From: an uncultured Bacteroidales bacterium
GTDB taxonomy: Bacteria > Bacteroidota > Bacteroidia > Bacteroidales > UBA932
Length of the DNA stretch: 56,391 bases
Assembly (NCBI GenBank): GCA_947302175.1
Contig: CAMYVB010000011.1
Span: forward strand, 1-56,391
Direction of reading: 5' to 3'
The stretch's first letter is position 1. The number at the start of each line of letters is the position of its first letter. The position numbers and the translations under genes are program-made. The notes beneath the pieces were generated by a model. That model did no database searches, had not been told where the DNA came from, and worked only from the letters and a program-made list of their open reading frames with translations. Shown here one piece after another: positions 42,842-51,961 of this stretch.

Positions 42842-43044
42842 TGATAGGTATTTACTGCCTCCAGCCTCCACGACGCCCGCGCACGCAGTATTAAGCAAGA
42901 CAGCGGAGGACTGGCAGTTTCCTGAGCGACCGTTCTGTTGGGAGCGAAGGAAAGCTGCCAGCCGCAGCGTATATTATGAATAAAAAAGAAGGCGGTCCGG
43001 TGTGCGGGCCGCCTTCAAAGTTATTTAGTAGTTAGATTGCCAAA
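42842..43044. other. Gap between BT_3928-like gene and susD
   Basis: 203 bp without a gene. It contains an imperfect hairpin, CTGGCAGTTTCC (42911-42922) with GGAAAGCTGCCAG (42949-42961), with one bulge and no T-run, and the susD terminator at its right end. The rest shows nothing recognisable. Confidence 0.5.
42981..43016 (-). terminator. Terminator after susD
   Basis: GAAGGCGGTCC (42988-42998) pairs with GGGCCGCCTTC (43006-43016) with one wobble. On the minus strand it is followed by a T-run (complement of 42982-42987). It lies 28 bp after the susD stop. Confidence 0.9.
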
Positions 43045-44856
43045 TCAATAGCCGGGGTTCTGGGTGAGCTTGTAACCACGGTTGGTGTACTTGTCGACCA
43101 GAATCTGAGGGATGGGGGCGAGGATCAGACGGTTGTTGGCGTCCCAGTTGCGCTGCCTGGAATAGTTGAAGCGGAGCTGATAGACGGAACCGTTCTGGAT
43201 GGCCTCAAGGCCGCCACCGCTGCTCAGGTCGTTGACCCTGACGAATGTGCAGTCGTAAGGGAAGACCTCGGGCTTGGGGTAATTGGAGAAGAAGTAGTCA
43301 TCCTTGCCGTCGCCATCAATGTCGACGGGGACCTCGAGAGCAGGGATGTTGATACCGACCCAAGGCTGGGTGGCCATCAGGCTGCCGCAACCCCAACGGA
43401 TGATATCGTGGACGCGCGTGCCTTCAAGGCAGAGCTCGCAGGACCTCTCACGACGGATTTCCATGATAACGGGGCTGTCCACGTTGGGATAGAAATTGGT
43501 CTTGAGGTAGTTGTCCACGGTGGTGGGGAGACCGAGGTTGCCGGTAATGCCGGCCCTTCTGCGGATAGCAGCGACGGTCTGGTCCCAAATCTCTGCGGTC
43601 ATCTCACCAAGCTCGGCCTTTGCCTCTGCATAAGAGAGGAGAACCTCAGCATAGCGGTAGATGGGGGTGGAGTTGGTGTTCTCCTTGGTGTTGTGGTCAT
43701 CAACGCCGTCTGCATACTTGTCGAGGCAGAACTTGATGATCTGGTAGCCGACAGAGGTGGTCGCAGGGATATCGGGGACGACTACGGAGCCGTTGAACTT
43801 GTAGCCGGGAGTCCTCACGATAGCTGCAAGACGGCCGTCACGTCCGACGAACTCAGTGTCGAAGCCCTCGGTGGCATAGCCTGCCTTGGCAGTGTAGGGA
43901 GTGCCGTCGGCCATCAGGTAGGTGTTGATGAAGGGACGGACGAAGGAGCGGATGTTGCCACCCTGAGATCCGCCGTAGTTGAAGTAGTTGTTCTGGCTGC
44001 CCTTGACGGTGGAAGAAGTCTGGACACCGAGAATGACTTCAGCAGTCTGGAGCTTCTCGCTGAGGAACAGGGACCTGTAGTTGCTTACGAGGCTGTACTT
44101 GCCTTCATCCATGATGGCCTTTGCAGCTTCGGCTGCGAGGGTGTAGAGCCGCTCAGGAGTGAAAATGGTGAATACTTCGCCGCGGGCGGAAGTGGTCACG
44201 GAGTTGTACTTGCGGAAGGAAGCCTCATAGAGGCAGGCCTGCATCTTGACGAAGAGGGCAACTTCCTTGGTGACGGTGGTGGCGTCGGCGCTGGTGGAGG
44301 TGATATTGGCGATGGCATAGTCGAGGTCGTCGACGATGTTCTTCATGATTACATCACGGCTGTCGCGGTCTTTCCACTCGTAATCGGGTTCGTCGGAACG
44401 GATCACGCGGTCGTACCAGGGGAGGTCGCCGTAGTTGCGAAGCTTGTTATAGTACCAGTAGGCGCGGAAGAAGCGGCCCTGGGCCACGAAATTATCCTTC
44501 ACTGCACCCTCGACGCCGCAAGCGGGAGAGTCCATCATCTGGAGGAAGTAGTTGATTTCGCGGAGGTCGTCGAAACCGCCCCAGTCAGCATCGGAGGATG
44601 CTGCGGTATAGTCCACGCAGAAACGCTCGGAGAAGGAGTAGGGAGAGCTGACGTAGTCGGAAGAGGATTCCTTGCTGTAGGCGGAGGTGACGCTGGGGAA
44701 CGCTTTGTAGAGCGTGTTCACGGCCATCTGGATCGAGCCTTCGGAGGCGAAGGCCATAGCAGGGCTGTAGGCGTTGGGATTATACTCCGACAGGTCGCAG
44801 GCAGCTACAGAAACGAGAGCTATACCTATGGCAATGGTCTTAAGTATATTTTTCAT
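43045..44856 (-). CDS. SusD/RagB-like surface glycan-binding lipoprotein
   Basis: 603 aa. Lipoprotein signal with Cys20 (VSVAAC). SusD fold signals: VAQGRFFRAYWYYNKLRNYG, RYAEVLLSYAEAKAELGEM and MEIRRERSCELCLEGTRVHD. It forms the lid over the paired SusC barrel, probably binding oligosaccharide or peptide at the cell surface. No glycoside hydrolase gene is linked, so the substrate is unknown. It lies 16 bp downstream of susC. No promoter of its own is visible. Confidence 0.95.
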   Translation of the reverse strand: MKNILKTIAIGIALVSVAACDLSEYNPNAYSPAMAFASEGSIQMAVNTLYKAFPSVTSAYSKESSSDYVSSPYSFSERFCVDYTAASSDADWGGFDDLREINYFLQMMDSPACGVEGAVKDNFVAQGRFFRAYWYYNKLRNYGDLPWYDRVIRSDEPDYEWKDRDSRDVIMKNIVDDLDYAIANITSTSADATTVTKEVALFVKMQACLYEASFRKYNSVTTSARGEVFTIFTPERLYTLAAEAAKAIMDEGKYSLVSNYRSLFLSEKLQTAEVILGVQTSSTVKGSQNNYFNYGGSQGGNIRSFVRPFINTYLMADGTPYTAKAGYATEGFDTEFVGRDGRLAAIVRTPGYKFNGSVVVPDIPATTSVGYQIIKFCLDKYADGVDDHNTKENTNSTPIYRYAEVLLSYAEAKAELGEMTAEIWDQTVAAIRRRAGITGNLGLPTTVDNYLKTNFYPNVDSPVIMEIRRERSCELCLEGTRVHDIIRWGCGSLMATQPWVGINIPALEVPVDIDGDGKDDYFFSNYPKPEVFPYDCTFVRVNDLSSGGGLEAIQNGSVYQLRFNYSRQRNWDANNRLILAPIPQILVDKYTNRGYKLTQNPGY

Positions 44857-44872
44857 AATCGTATCCTATTAA

Positions 44873-47800
44873 TTATTTCACGATGCAGACGGCGAGACGG
44901 TTGTTCTCGGGAGTGAAGGAAGAATCCTTCTCCGTGCCGTGGAATTCAGTGCGGATGCGCTCGGGAGCGATGCCGGCTGCCTTGAGGGCTGCTGCAACTG
45001 CTTCTGCGCGCTCTTTGGTGAGGACGAGGTTGCGGAGCTCGGTGCCGGTGGCCTGGTCGGCATAGCCGAAGATATCCACGTTGGCATCGGGATTGTCGTT
45101 AAGGACCTTGACAAGGTTGTCGACCTTGGCCTTCTCGGTGTCGCGGATGACGCTCTGGTTGAGCTCGAAATAGACATCCTCGACATGGAGGGCTTCAGCG
45201 CGGCGCTGAGCCATGGTCTTGGTGGCTTCGCAGTCCCTCATGGCCTTGACTGCCTGGGCGGCTTCTGCCTGGGCGGCTTCTGCCTGTGCCTTAAACTTCG
45301 CAGCGTCGGCGTTTGCGGTCTCAAGCTTGGCATTTGCGGCCTCGAGGGCAGCGTTTGCAGCATCGAGAGCGGCCTGGGTGGCGAGGGAGCCTGCAAGTGC
45401 GGCAGCAGCCTTCTTGGCGCCGCCACCGAAGGTGACGTTCAGGCCGAGGCTGTAGGTGCGCATCTTAGGATAGCGGAATCCGCCGTAGTCGGAACGCCAG
45501 TTCAGACCGAACTCGTAGTCGTCGCCGAGGTAGCTGATGGTGGTGACGTCGAAGTCACGGCCGATCTTGTTGTAGAGAGGAGACCAGTTCCAGAGGTTTT
45601 CACCGGAGAAGAAGATCTTGGCGTTCTCGATGTTGAGCTTGGCAAGAACCTTCTTGGGGATGTTGTAGCCGAACTGGACGTTCTGGAGGTTGATGTAACC
45701 GATGTCGAAGAGATAGCGGTCGACGACGAACTCAGCACCGTAGTTGCCACCGGAATACTTGTGGTTGGAAAGTATCTGGTTGCCGAGGGACAGGCCGGGG
45801 AAGAATGCGTCGGGGTTGTCTTCAGTCCAGTAGTTGTTGGCAAAGAACTTGGTCATAGGACCGTATGCCTGGGTGTAGGGCTTGAAGATGAGGTGCTCAC
45901 CTGCAGGTGACCACATCTGCTTGTAAACGCCCTGGAAGCCTACGCTGAGGAAGAAGTTGCGGTAGTCGAAGTCGAAACCGAAGGAGTAGGTGAGCAGGGG
46001 CCTCTTGTTGCCGAGGATGACCATATCACCGACTTTCATCTTGCCGGTCTCTTCGTCGATGAGGACGCTGTTGGAACCGAAGTCGATCTGGCCGTTGCCG
46101 TCGAGGTCCTTGAGCCAGATGTCGCCGGGACGAGCTGCCTCACCGGTGTTGTGCTGCCTCAGGTCGCTGATGGCTTTATACTTGATACCCTCGCCGAATG
46201 CGTTGTTGACGTCATCCCAGCTCTGGAAGAGACCGTTGGACTGGAAGCCCCAGATGTCGCCTATGACCTGGCCGGGATAGAAGCTGTAGATGTCGCCGCC
46301 TTCGTTGCCGTAGTACTCGTCAACGATGGAGTGGCTGTGGCCGGCTGCGGCGCGGAGGCCGAGGTGGAAGGGCTTGCCGGCGAGCATGAACTGGGTATTG
46401 TAGTGGAGGGAAGCTTCCCAACCGTAGGTGCTCATTGCTGCGCAGTTGGCCTTACCGGACTCGGTACCATAGGTATCGGAGTGGGACTGGGCCTTGGTCA
46501 GCATATTGACGTTGCGGTTGATGAAGTAGTCGAAGGAAGCGTCGAGCTTGTTGTTGAAGAAAGCGACATCGACACCGCCGTCGAACTTCTTGACAGTTGA
46601 CCAGGTGTAGGAAGAGAATACCTCATCGGGATAGGAGAGGATGTTGTTGGAGGAGCTGCCGTTCCAGACGTAGCCGTTCTCCTGGGCGATTTCAAAGACC
46701 TCTTCGAAACCGTAGGCGCTGGCGGAGATGGTGTCACCGGCCCAGCCGTAGGATGCACGGAACTTCAGGGAGCTGATGAAGGCGGGATTGACGTGCCACC
46801 AAGGCTCCTGAGAAACGCGCCAGCCAGCGGAGGCTGAAGGATAGAAACCGTACTGGTGTCCATAGGCGAAGGAGGAAGAACCGTCGTAACGGGCGTTGAG
46901 CTCGAGGAGGTACCTTTCGTCCCAGGAGAGGTTGATGCGGGAGAAGATACCCATCATCCTCCAGTGCTTATGCTCGAAGGAGTCCTTGTACATGCGGCCG
47001 TCGAAGGCGTCGTCTACGTATTCACCCTTTGCGAATACGATGGGGTTGGTGGAGATGGCATCGTCCCAGGAGAGGCCCCTCTTGCGGAGCTCGGTCCAGG
47101 TGTAATCCCTCTTGTCGTAGTTCAAACCAGCCATGGCCTTGAGATAGAACTTGCCGAAGGTGTTCTCGTATTCACCCCAGGCGTTGACAGTCTGGTATAC
47201 GTTGTCCTTGATCTGCTTCTTGACTTCCTGCTTCCTGACGTTGGCTTCACTGGCAACGGGGCCGATCACGTCGATGGTCTGGCTGTTGATAGGGGAGACG
47301 AAGACTGCCTCGACGTTGTTGTTCTTGTTGCGATAGCTGTACTCTGCGGTGAAGCGGAGGGTGTTGTTGAAGAATGCTGCCTCAGCGCGGGTCTGGGTGC
47401 CGAAGTTCTTGGTGACCTTTTCCTTGCGCATGCGGCCGGCGGTATCGCCGATGAGGCCGCCGAGGATGGTCGCACCGGCCTTGGTGAAGCTGCCGTCGGG
47501 GTTGTAGACCTCCCAGGTGGGGGAACCGAGGGTGTAGATGGTGGACTCGGGGGAGCTGAGCTCGGAGCCGCCGGCGTTGGATGCTACGCCGTAGTGGAGA
47601 TCGTCATATGCGAAGTCCATGTTCTCGGTGATGCGGAGCCAGGGGAGAACCTGGATAGCGACCTTACTGCGGATGTTGAAGGTCTTGTAGGGGTCGGACT
47701 TGCCGATATAGATACCGTCGTAGTTGTAGAAGCGGCCGGATACCAGGTAGCTGGTCTTGCCGTGGGAACCGTTGACGGAGAGGTTGTGCACCTGGGACGT

Positions 47801-48862
47801 CGTGTAGTCCTTGTAGATCTGGTCGAACCAGTTGGTGTAGCCGTGATAGTGGTAGAGACCCTTCTTGGTTGTGGTGGTGACACCGGCGTTGTTGATGTAC
47901 TCGTCGGCTACATCCTGGGTCTTGAGCTTTTCGGGCTCGATGTTGGCGGTGGTGTTCTCAGAACCGCGGTAGTTCCTCTTTGCCTCTGCGATGATGTTGC
48001 AGTACTGCTGACCGTCGGTCAGGAGATCAGGGATGGCCCTGGGGGTGAGGATGTTGAAGTTGGCGGAGTAGTTGACCGTGACCTTGTCTGCGACCTGGGG
48101 ATTCTTGGTCGTGATGAGGATGACGCCATAGGCGCCACGGCCTCCGTAGATAGCGGTGGCGGCAGCGTCCTTGAGGACGGTGACGCTCTCGATATCGTTG
48201 GGGTTCACGAGGTTGGGATCGCCTTCAACGCCGTCGATGAGGGTCAGCGTATTGAAATCGTTGGGGAGGTTGATTTCAGCGATGTTGTGGTCGACGCCGC
48301 GGATGTTGTAGCCGTAGCTGGTGCGGTAGGGGGCACCGTCGGTGAGCTGGATGTTCACGGAAGGTACGTTACCGAGGAGCATCTGGTCAACGTTGGCGAC
48401 AGGCCTGCTCTCGAACATTTCCTGGCCGACAGCGTCGACGGCACCGGTGAGGTTGGCCTTCTTGATGGCGCCGTAACCTACGACGACGACGTCGTCGAGG
48501 AATGTGGCCTCAGAATCGAGGGAGACGTTGATGCGGGTGCGGCCGCCGACGGCGACCTCCTTGCTCTTGTAACCGACGAAGGATACTACGATGGTCTGGG
48601 AAGGGGAGACCTTGAGCTCGTAGTTACCGTCGATGTCGGTGACAGTGCCTTTCGTAGTGCCCTTGATCAAGACGCCTGCACCCGGAAGGGGAGCACCCTG
48701 GTCGTCAAAGACGGTACCGGTGACGGTGGTCGTCTGTGCCGAGGGGCTTTGCCCGGCCTGGGAGTTGGCCTTGCTGTCCTTTGCTCCGGCGATCACGGGG
48801 GAGACAAGGAGCACGGCAGCCATCAGCAGGCTGGCAATGAACTTGTTTTGATGCATAATCAT
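44873..48862 (-). CDS. SusC/RagA TonB-dependent transporter fused to OmpA-like domain
   Basis: 1329 aa. Signal peptide (1-27), carboxypeptidase-regulatory domain (about 47-115, VTGTVFDDQGAPLPGAGVLI), TonB-box-like DDVVVVGYG (123-131), plug and a large barrel ending YSLGLNVTFGGG (about 1145). Beyond the usual SusC end, an Ala/Glu-rich coiled coil (1146-1226) and a complete OmpA C-terminal domain (1227-1329: YFELNQSVI, GYADQATGT, LTKERAEAV, NNRLAVCIVK) follow in frame. Asp1269 and Arg1285 correspond to the diaminopimelate-binding pair. Barrel ends face the periplasm, so the fusion is topologically possible. It would import ligand with SusD and bind peptidoglycan. An ATG at 48856 is an alternative start. 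Confidence 0.93.
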   Translation of the reverse strand: MIMHQNKFIASLLMAAVLLVSPVIAGAKDSKANSQAGQSPSAQTTTVTGTVFDDQGAPLPGAGVLIKGTTKGTVTDIDGNYELKVSPSQTIVVSFVGYKSKEVAVGGRTRINVSLDSEATFLDDVVVVGYGAIKKANLTGAVDAVGQEMFESRPVANVDQMLLGNVPSVNIQLTDGAPYRTSYGYNIRGVDHNIAEINLPNDFNTLTLIDGVEGDPNLVNPNDIESVTVLKDAAATAIYGGRGAYGVILITTKNPQVADKVTVNYSANFNILTPRAIPDLLTDGQQYCNIIAEAKRNYRGSENTTANIEPEKLKTQDVADEYINNAGVTTTTKKGLYHYHGYTNWFDQIYKDYTTSQVHNLSVNGSHGKTSYLVSGRFYNYDGIYIGKSDPYKTFNIRSKVAIQVLPWLRITENMDFAYDDLHYGVASNAGGSELSSPESTIYTLGSPTWEVYNPDGSFTKAGATILGGLIGDTAGRMRKEKVTKNFGTQTRAEAAFFNNTLRFTAEYSYRNKNNNVEAVFVSPINSQTIDVIGPVASEANVRKQEVKKQIKDNVYQTVNAWGEYENTFGKFYLKAMAGLNYDKRDYTWTELRKRGLSWDDAISTNPIVFAKGEYVDDAFDGRMYKDSFEHKHWRMMGIFSRINLSWDERYLLELNARYDGSSSFAYGHQYGFYPSASAGWRVSQEPWWHVNPAFISSLKFRASYGWAGDTISASAYGFEEVFEIAQENGYVWNGSSSNNILSYPDEVFSSYTWSTVKKFDGGVDVAFFNNKLDASFDYFINRNVNMLTKAQSHSDTYGTESGKANCAAMSTYGWEASLHYNTQFMLAGKPFHLGLRAAAGHSHSIVDEYYGNEGGDIYSFYPGQVIGDIWGFQSNGLFQSWDDVNNAFGEGIKYKAISDLRQHNTGEAARPGDIWLKDLDGNGQIDFGSNSVLIDEETGKMKVGDMVILGNKRPLLTYSFGFDFDYRNFFLSVGFQGVYKQMWSPAGEHLIFKPYTQAYGPMTKFFANNYWTEDNPDAFFPGLSLGNQILSNHKYSGGNYGAEFVVDRYLFDIGYINLQNVQFGYNIPKKVLAKLNIENAKIFFSGENLWNWSPLYNKIGRDFDVTTISYLGDDYEFGLNWRSDYGGFRYPKMRTYSLGLNVTFGGGAKKAAAALAGSLATQAALDAANAALEAANAKLETANADAAKFKAQAEAAQAEAAQAVKAMRDCEATKTMAQRRAEALHVEDVYFELNQSVIRDTEKAKVDNLVKVLNDNPDANVDIFGYADQATGTELRNLVLTKERAEAVAAALKAAGIAPERIRTEFHGTEKDSSFTPENNRLAVCIVK
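45250..45279. repeat. 15-bp direct repeat in the SusC-OmpA linker
   Basis: The unit CTGCCTGGGCGGCTT occurs at 45250-45264 and 45265-45279, followed by a partial third copy. On the coding strand it encodes alternating Gln/Ala/Glu blocks of the coiled-coil linker. Confidence 0.8.
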
Positions 48863-48901
48863 TACGTTTTTGGTTAATAGATATTGGTTTAGTAGATTTT
48901 A

Positions 48902-48927
48902 GTGCGCAATCGTTAAGCACAAATATA
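48902..48927 (-). promoter_or_regulatory. Promoter and possible operator of susC
   Basis: Read leftward TATATTTG at 48927-48920 (no clear -33). Directly downstream, 48902-48920 is the imperfect palindrome GTGCGCAATCGTTAAGCAC (arms GTGC/GCAC with AA/TT), covering the likely start of transcription. The leader is about 55 nt. Confidence 0.5.
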
Positions 48928-49008
48928 AAAAAAATATAGGTTTTTTATAGCTTTTAGCTGTTTTTTTGCACTCCACGCGTGTTTTTTGCCGGTTTTTTTG
49001 CAACTTTT

Positions 49009-49050
49009 TTTGCTCTGACAAAAAAATCTTATCTTTGGAAACGTTTCCAA
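49009..49050 (+). promoter_or_regulatory. Promoter and LacI-type operator of the regulator gene
   Basis: TTTG (49009-49012), 17 bp, TATCTTTG (49030-49037). The perfect 16-bp palindrome TTGGAAACGTTTCCAA (49035-49050) is a typical LacI/GalR-family operator and overlaps the end of the -7 box. A protein bound there would block the regulator's own promoter. Confidence 0.85.
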
Positions 49051-49063
49051 TCCTATTCAAATC

Positions 49064-50074
49064 ATGCCATCCGACACTCTGGCCAGCATAGCCGAAAGGG
49101 CCCGCTGCTCCGTATCCACCGTCTCAAGGGTTCTGAGCGGAAAAGCCGAAAAATACCGCATAAGCGAGGCGACCGCCTCAAGGATACGCGAGGAGGCGCG
49201 CCTTAGCAACTACACTCCCAGCCTTCTGGCAAAGGGCTTGCGTGCAGGAAAGACCGACACGATAGGCCTTCTTATCCCGGGCGTCGACGACACCTTCTTC
49301 TCCGGAATCGCCAGCAGCATCATAGCCGAAGCGAGGAAAATGGGTTATACGACCTTCGTAGTCGATACCCAGGAGAGCGAGGATAATGAAAACGAGGGCT
49401 TTTCCACCCTGCTTGCCCGAAAGGTTGACGGCATCATAGCCGTGCCCTGCGGCAAGAGGACGGAGTCCTTTGCCCGCGTAGCGGGGTCTGACCTTCCCAT
49501 GGTCGTCGTAGACCGTTATTTCGACAGCGAGCCCGCCTGCTCATTCGTTACCACCGACAATTACAAGGGAGCAATGATGGCAGTCGAGCATCTTGCCGCC
49601 TGCAACCACAAAAGGATCATCTGCATACAAGGCAATCCCGACGCGATGACTTGCCGGGAGAGGGTGCGCGGCTACAAGGATGCCATGAAAAAATGCGGTC
49701 TGGAGGGCAATATACGCGTCTTCGGAGACCGTTTTTCCATCGATTGCGGTTATGTGGAAACCAAGCTGGCCCTCTCCGGAGCTGAGCGCCCGACGGCGAT
49801 ACTCACCCTTAGCAACAAGATACTTCTCGGCGCCGTAAAGGCCCTCAAGGAGTCGGGCCTCGGCATACCCGAGGATATGTCGCTCGTTTCTTTCGACGAC
49901 AACCAGCTCTTCAACTACATGACTCCCAGCATCACCTGCATCGCCCAGCCCGTCCAGGAGATAAGCCTCGTGGCGGTGAAGCTCCTGCTTAAAAAAATCG
50001 CCGGCGAGAAAAACGTTTCGAAGTCGTTCCTCCCGCCGGGATTAGTGATAAGAGATTCTGTCAGAAAGCTTTAG
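49064..50074 (+). CDS. LacI/GalR-family transcription regulator
   Basis: 336 aa. The N-terminal helix-turn-helix (residues 5-26, TLASIAERARCSVSTVSRVLS) is followed by a hinge helix near LSNYTPSLLAKGLR. A periplasmic-binding-protein-like ligand domain (about 65-330) follows. The likely ligand is a sugar, probably one connected with the divergent susCD pair; this is inferred from position. The operator over its promoter indicates self-regulation. It overlaps the sppA stop by 4 nt on the other strand. Confidence 0.93.
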   Translation: MPSDTLASIAERARCSVSTVSRVLSGKAEKYRISEATASRIREEARLSNYTPSLLAKGLRAGKTDTIGLLIPGVDDTFFSGIASSIIAEARKMGYTTFVVDTQESEDNENEGFSTLLARKVDGIIAVPCGKRTESFARVAGSDLPMVVVDRYFDSEPACSFVTTDNYKGAMMAVEHLAACNHKRIICIQGNPDAMTCRERVRGYKDAMKKCGLEGNIRVFGDRFSIDCGYVETKLALSGAERPTAILTLSNKILLGAVKALKESGLGIPEDMSLVSFDDNQLFNYMTPSITCIAQPVQEISLVAVKLLLKKIAGEKNVSKSFLPPGLVIRDSVRKL

Positions 50075-51879
50075 TAGCTCCAGGTGAAGTCGTAGGGCAT
50101 CCTTGCGAGAGCCTTGCCTGAGTTGCCTTCCCTGACCTGGGAGGCCCACTGGGTGAGAGCTGATGCTACACCCTTCAAAGGAGTGCCTGCGAAAGCATCC
50201 TCGGCGCTGCCCTGCGAGCCGAACATTTCGAGCAGCTGCTCCATGGCGCTGGGGGTCTTGGGATACTGGACAATCGCGTAGTCATCGATGCACTTTTCAC
50301 CTTCCGAGGCGGCTGCGGCAGCGGCTGCAAGGGCGTCCTCGAGGGTGCCGATCTCGTCTACGAGGGAGATTTCGAGAGCATCCCTGCCGGTCCAGACGCG
50401 TCCCTGGGCGATACCGTCCACATAGGCGGGCTCAAGCGAGCGGCCTTCGGCCACTATGCCGACGAACTTGTCGTAGATACGTTCCACGGAGGCCTGCATG
50501 TAGTCGAGCTCATCCTTGTCGAAGGGGCGCATGAGGGACAATATGTCGGAGTGCTTGTTGGAATTGACGGGAGTGAATGTAACGTGGGCTACGTTCTTGA
50601 CGGTCTTGCTGAAGTCGGGGATCATGCTGAAGACACCGATCGAGCCGGTAAGGCAGGTGGGGTCGGAGATGATCTTGTCGCACTGGGCGGAAATCCAGTA
50701 GCCGCCGGATGCGGCGTAGTCGCCGTAGGAGGCGATGACGGGCTTGTCAGCCTTCATGAGGTCTATTTCGTGCTTGATTTTTTCCGCAGCCTGGACGCTG
50801 CCGCCGGGGGAGTTGACCCTGAGGACGACTGCCTTGACTGTGGAGTCGGCCCTGACCTTGGCTATGACTTCGGCGAAGCGGTCGCCGGCGACGCCCTGGG
50901 TGCCCTTGCCGTCCACGATTTCGCCGTCGGCATAGATGATGGCCACCTTTTCCTTGGCTTTGGATGAGTAGCTCACCTTGGCCTCGATGTAGTCTTCAAG
51001 GCTCACCATCTTGACATCCTTGAACTTCTCGGCACCGTACAGGGTGGCAATCTTTTCCTGCAGGACTTCGCGGGTGACGAGTTCGTCCACCAGACCGGCT
51101 TCGAGGAAGTCTTCGGGGAAGTTGAGTTTCAGGTTGTCAATCAGGGCGTTGAGCTGGTCGGGGGTCATTTCGCGCCCCGCGGCCATAGCTCCGGCGAATT
51201 CATTCCATATGGAGGAGATCATGACCTGATTCTGCTCCATGTTTTCGGGGCTGGCGGAGCTGCGCACGTACATTTCGCCGGCTGATTTATACTTGCCGTG
51301 ACGTATGAGCTGGACGTTGACGCCGAGCTTGTCAAGGAGGTCCTTGAGGAAGAACAGCTGGCCGGAAATGCCATAGAACATATGGGTGACGCCGTCGCTT
51401 GCGCCGAGATATATCTTATCGGAGGCGGAGGCGAGGTAGTAGCCGCCTGTAGTCATGCTCTCGATGTAGGAGACGACTGGTTTGCCGCTCTGCCGGCAGG
51501 CGTCGAGAGCATTGCGCAGCTCATAGAGCTGGCCCATGCCCGCCGCTGCTCCGTCCGGGCGCAGATATATGCATTTGATTGCGTCGTCCTGCGCTGCGGC
51601 TTCGAGCGCCTTGACGGCGTCGAGTATGCCGACGGGGGTGACGGAAGAGCCGCCCTGCAGGCTGCTGAAGTCGGGGAGGGACTCGCCGGCCTGCTCGGCT
51701 ATGGCGATTTTGCTCATGTCAATCTTCAGCACCGCGGATTTGGGAACTGAAGGAGAGGAGCTCGCAGAGCCTGCAATTATCATTGATCCGAGGGCACCCA
51801 TGCTCAGGATGAAGCATATGATGCCGATGATGAAAAAGCCGCATATGACGGCCAGGGTCATTTTGACGAAATCTTTCAT
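50071..51879 (-). CDS. sppA: Signal peptide peptidase SppA (long form)
   Basis: 602 aa, the double-domain 67K type. An N-terminal membrane anchor (about 10-38) is followed by two S49 domains. The general base Lys198 lies in GKYKSAGEM in the first domain and the nucleophile Ser391 in GDYAASGGYW in the second, the same arrangement as in E. coli. It degrades leftover signal peptides in the membrane. Divergent from hisS. Confidence 0.95.
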   Translation of the reverse strand: MKDFVKMTLAVICGFFIIGIICFILSMGALGSMIIAGSASSSPSVPKSAVLKIDMSKIAIAEQAGESLPDFSSLQGGSSVTPVGILDAVKALEAAAQDDAIKCIYLRPDGAAAGMGQLYELRNALDACRQSGKPVVSYIESMTTGGYYLASASDKIYLGASDGVTHMFYGISGQLFFLKDLLDKLGVNVQLIRHGKYKSAGEMYVRSSASPENMEQNQVMISSIWNEFAGAMAAGREMTPDQLNALIDNLKLNFPEDFLEAGLVDELVTREVLQEKIATLYGAEKFKDVKMVSLEDYIEAKVSYSSKAKEKVAIIYADGEIVDGKGTQGVAGDRFAEVIAKVRADSTVKAVVLRVNSPGGSVQAAEKIKHEIDLMKADKPVIASYGDYAASGGYWISAQCDKIISDPTCLTGSIGVFSMIPDFSKTVKNVAHVTFTPVNSNKHSDILSLMRPFDKDELDYMQASVERIYDKFVGIVAEGRSLEPAYVDGIAQGRVWTGRDALEISLVDEIGTLEDALAAAAAAASEGEKCIDDYAIVQYPKTPSAMEQLLEMFGSQGSAEDAFAGTPLKGVASALTQWASQVREGNSGKALARMPYDFTWSY

Positions 51880-51905
51880 TTCTTGAAGCTTTGATTATAT
51901 CAATG

Positions 51906-51942
51906 CAAATGTAGCAATAATCGGCAAAAAAGCCTACATTTG
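51906..51942. promoter_or_regulatory. Divergent -7 boxes between sppA and hisS
   Basis: Minus strand TACATTTG (51913-51906) for sppA, with 26 nt to its ATG. Plus strand TACATTTG (51935-51942) for hisS, with 19 nt to its ATG. Neither has a clear TTG at 19-20 bp. Confidence 0.55.
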
Positions 51943-51961
51943 CGCTGCAAAGAAAGATACT

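Noticed and set aside
43408..44916. A 502-codon open frame antisense to susD
   Set aside because: Shadow of susD, composition-biased and without motifs.
46856..48877. A 673-codon open frame on the plus strand, antisense to susC
   Set aside because: It is a shadow of GC-rich codon usage in susC; the protein is Val/Gly/Asp-rich low complexity without domains.
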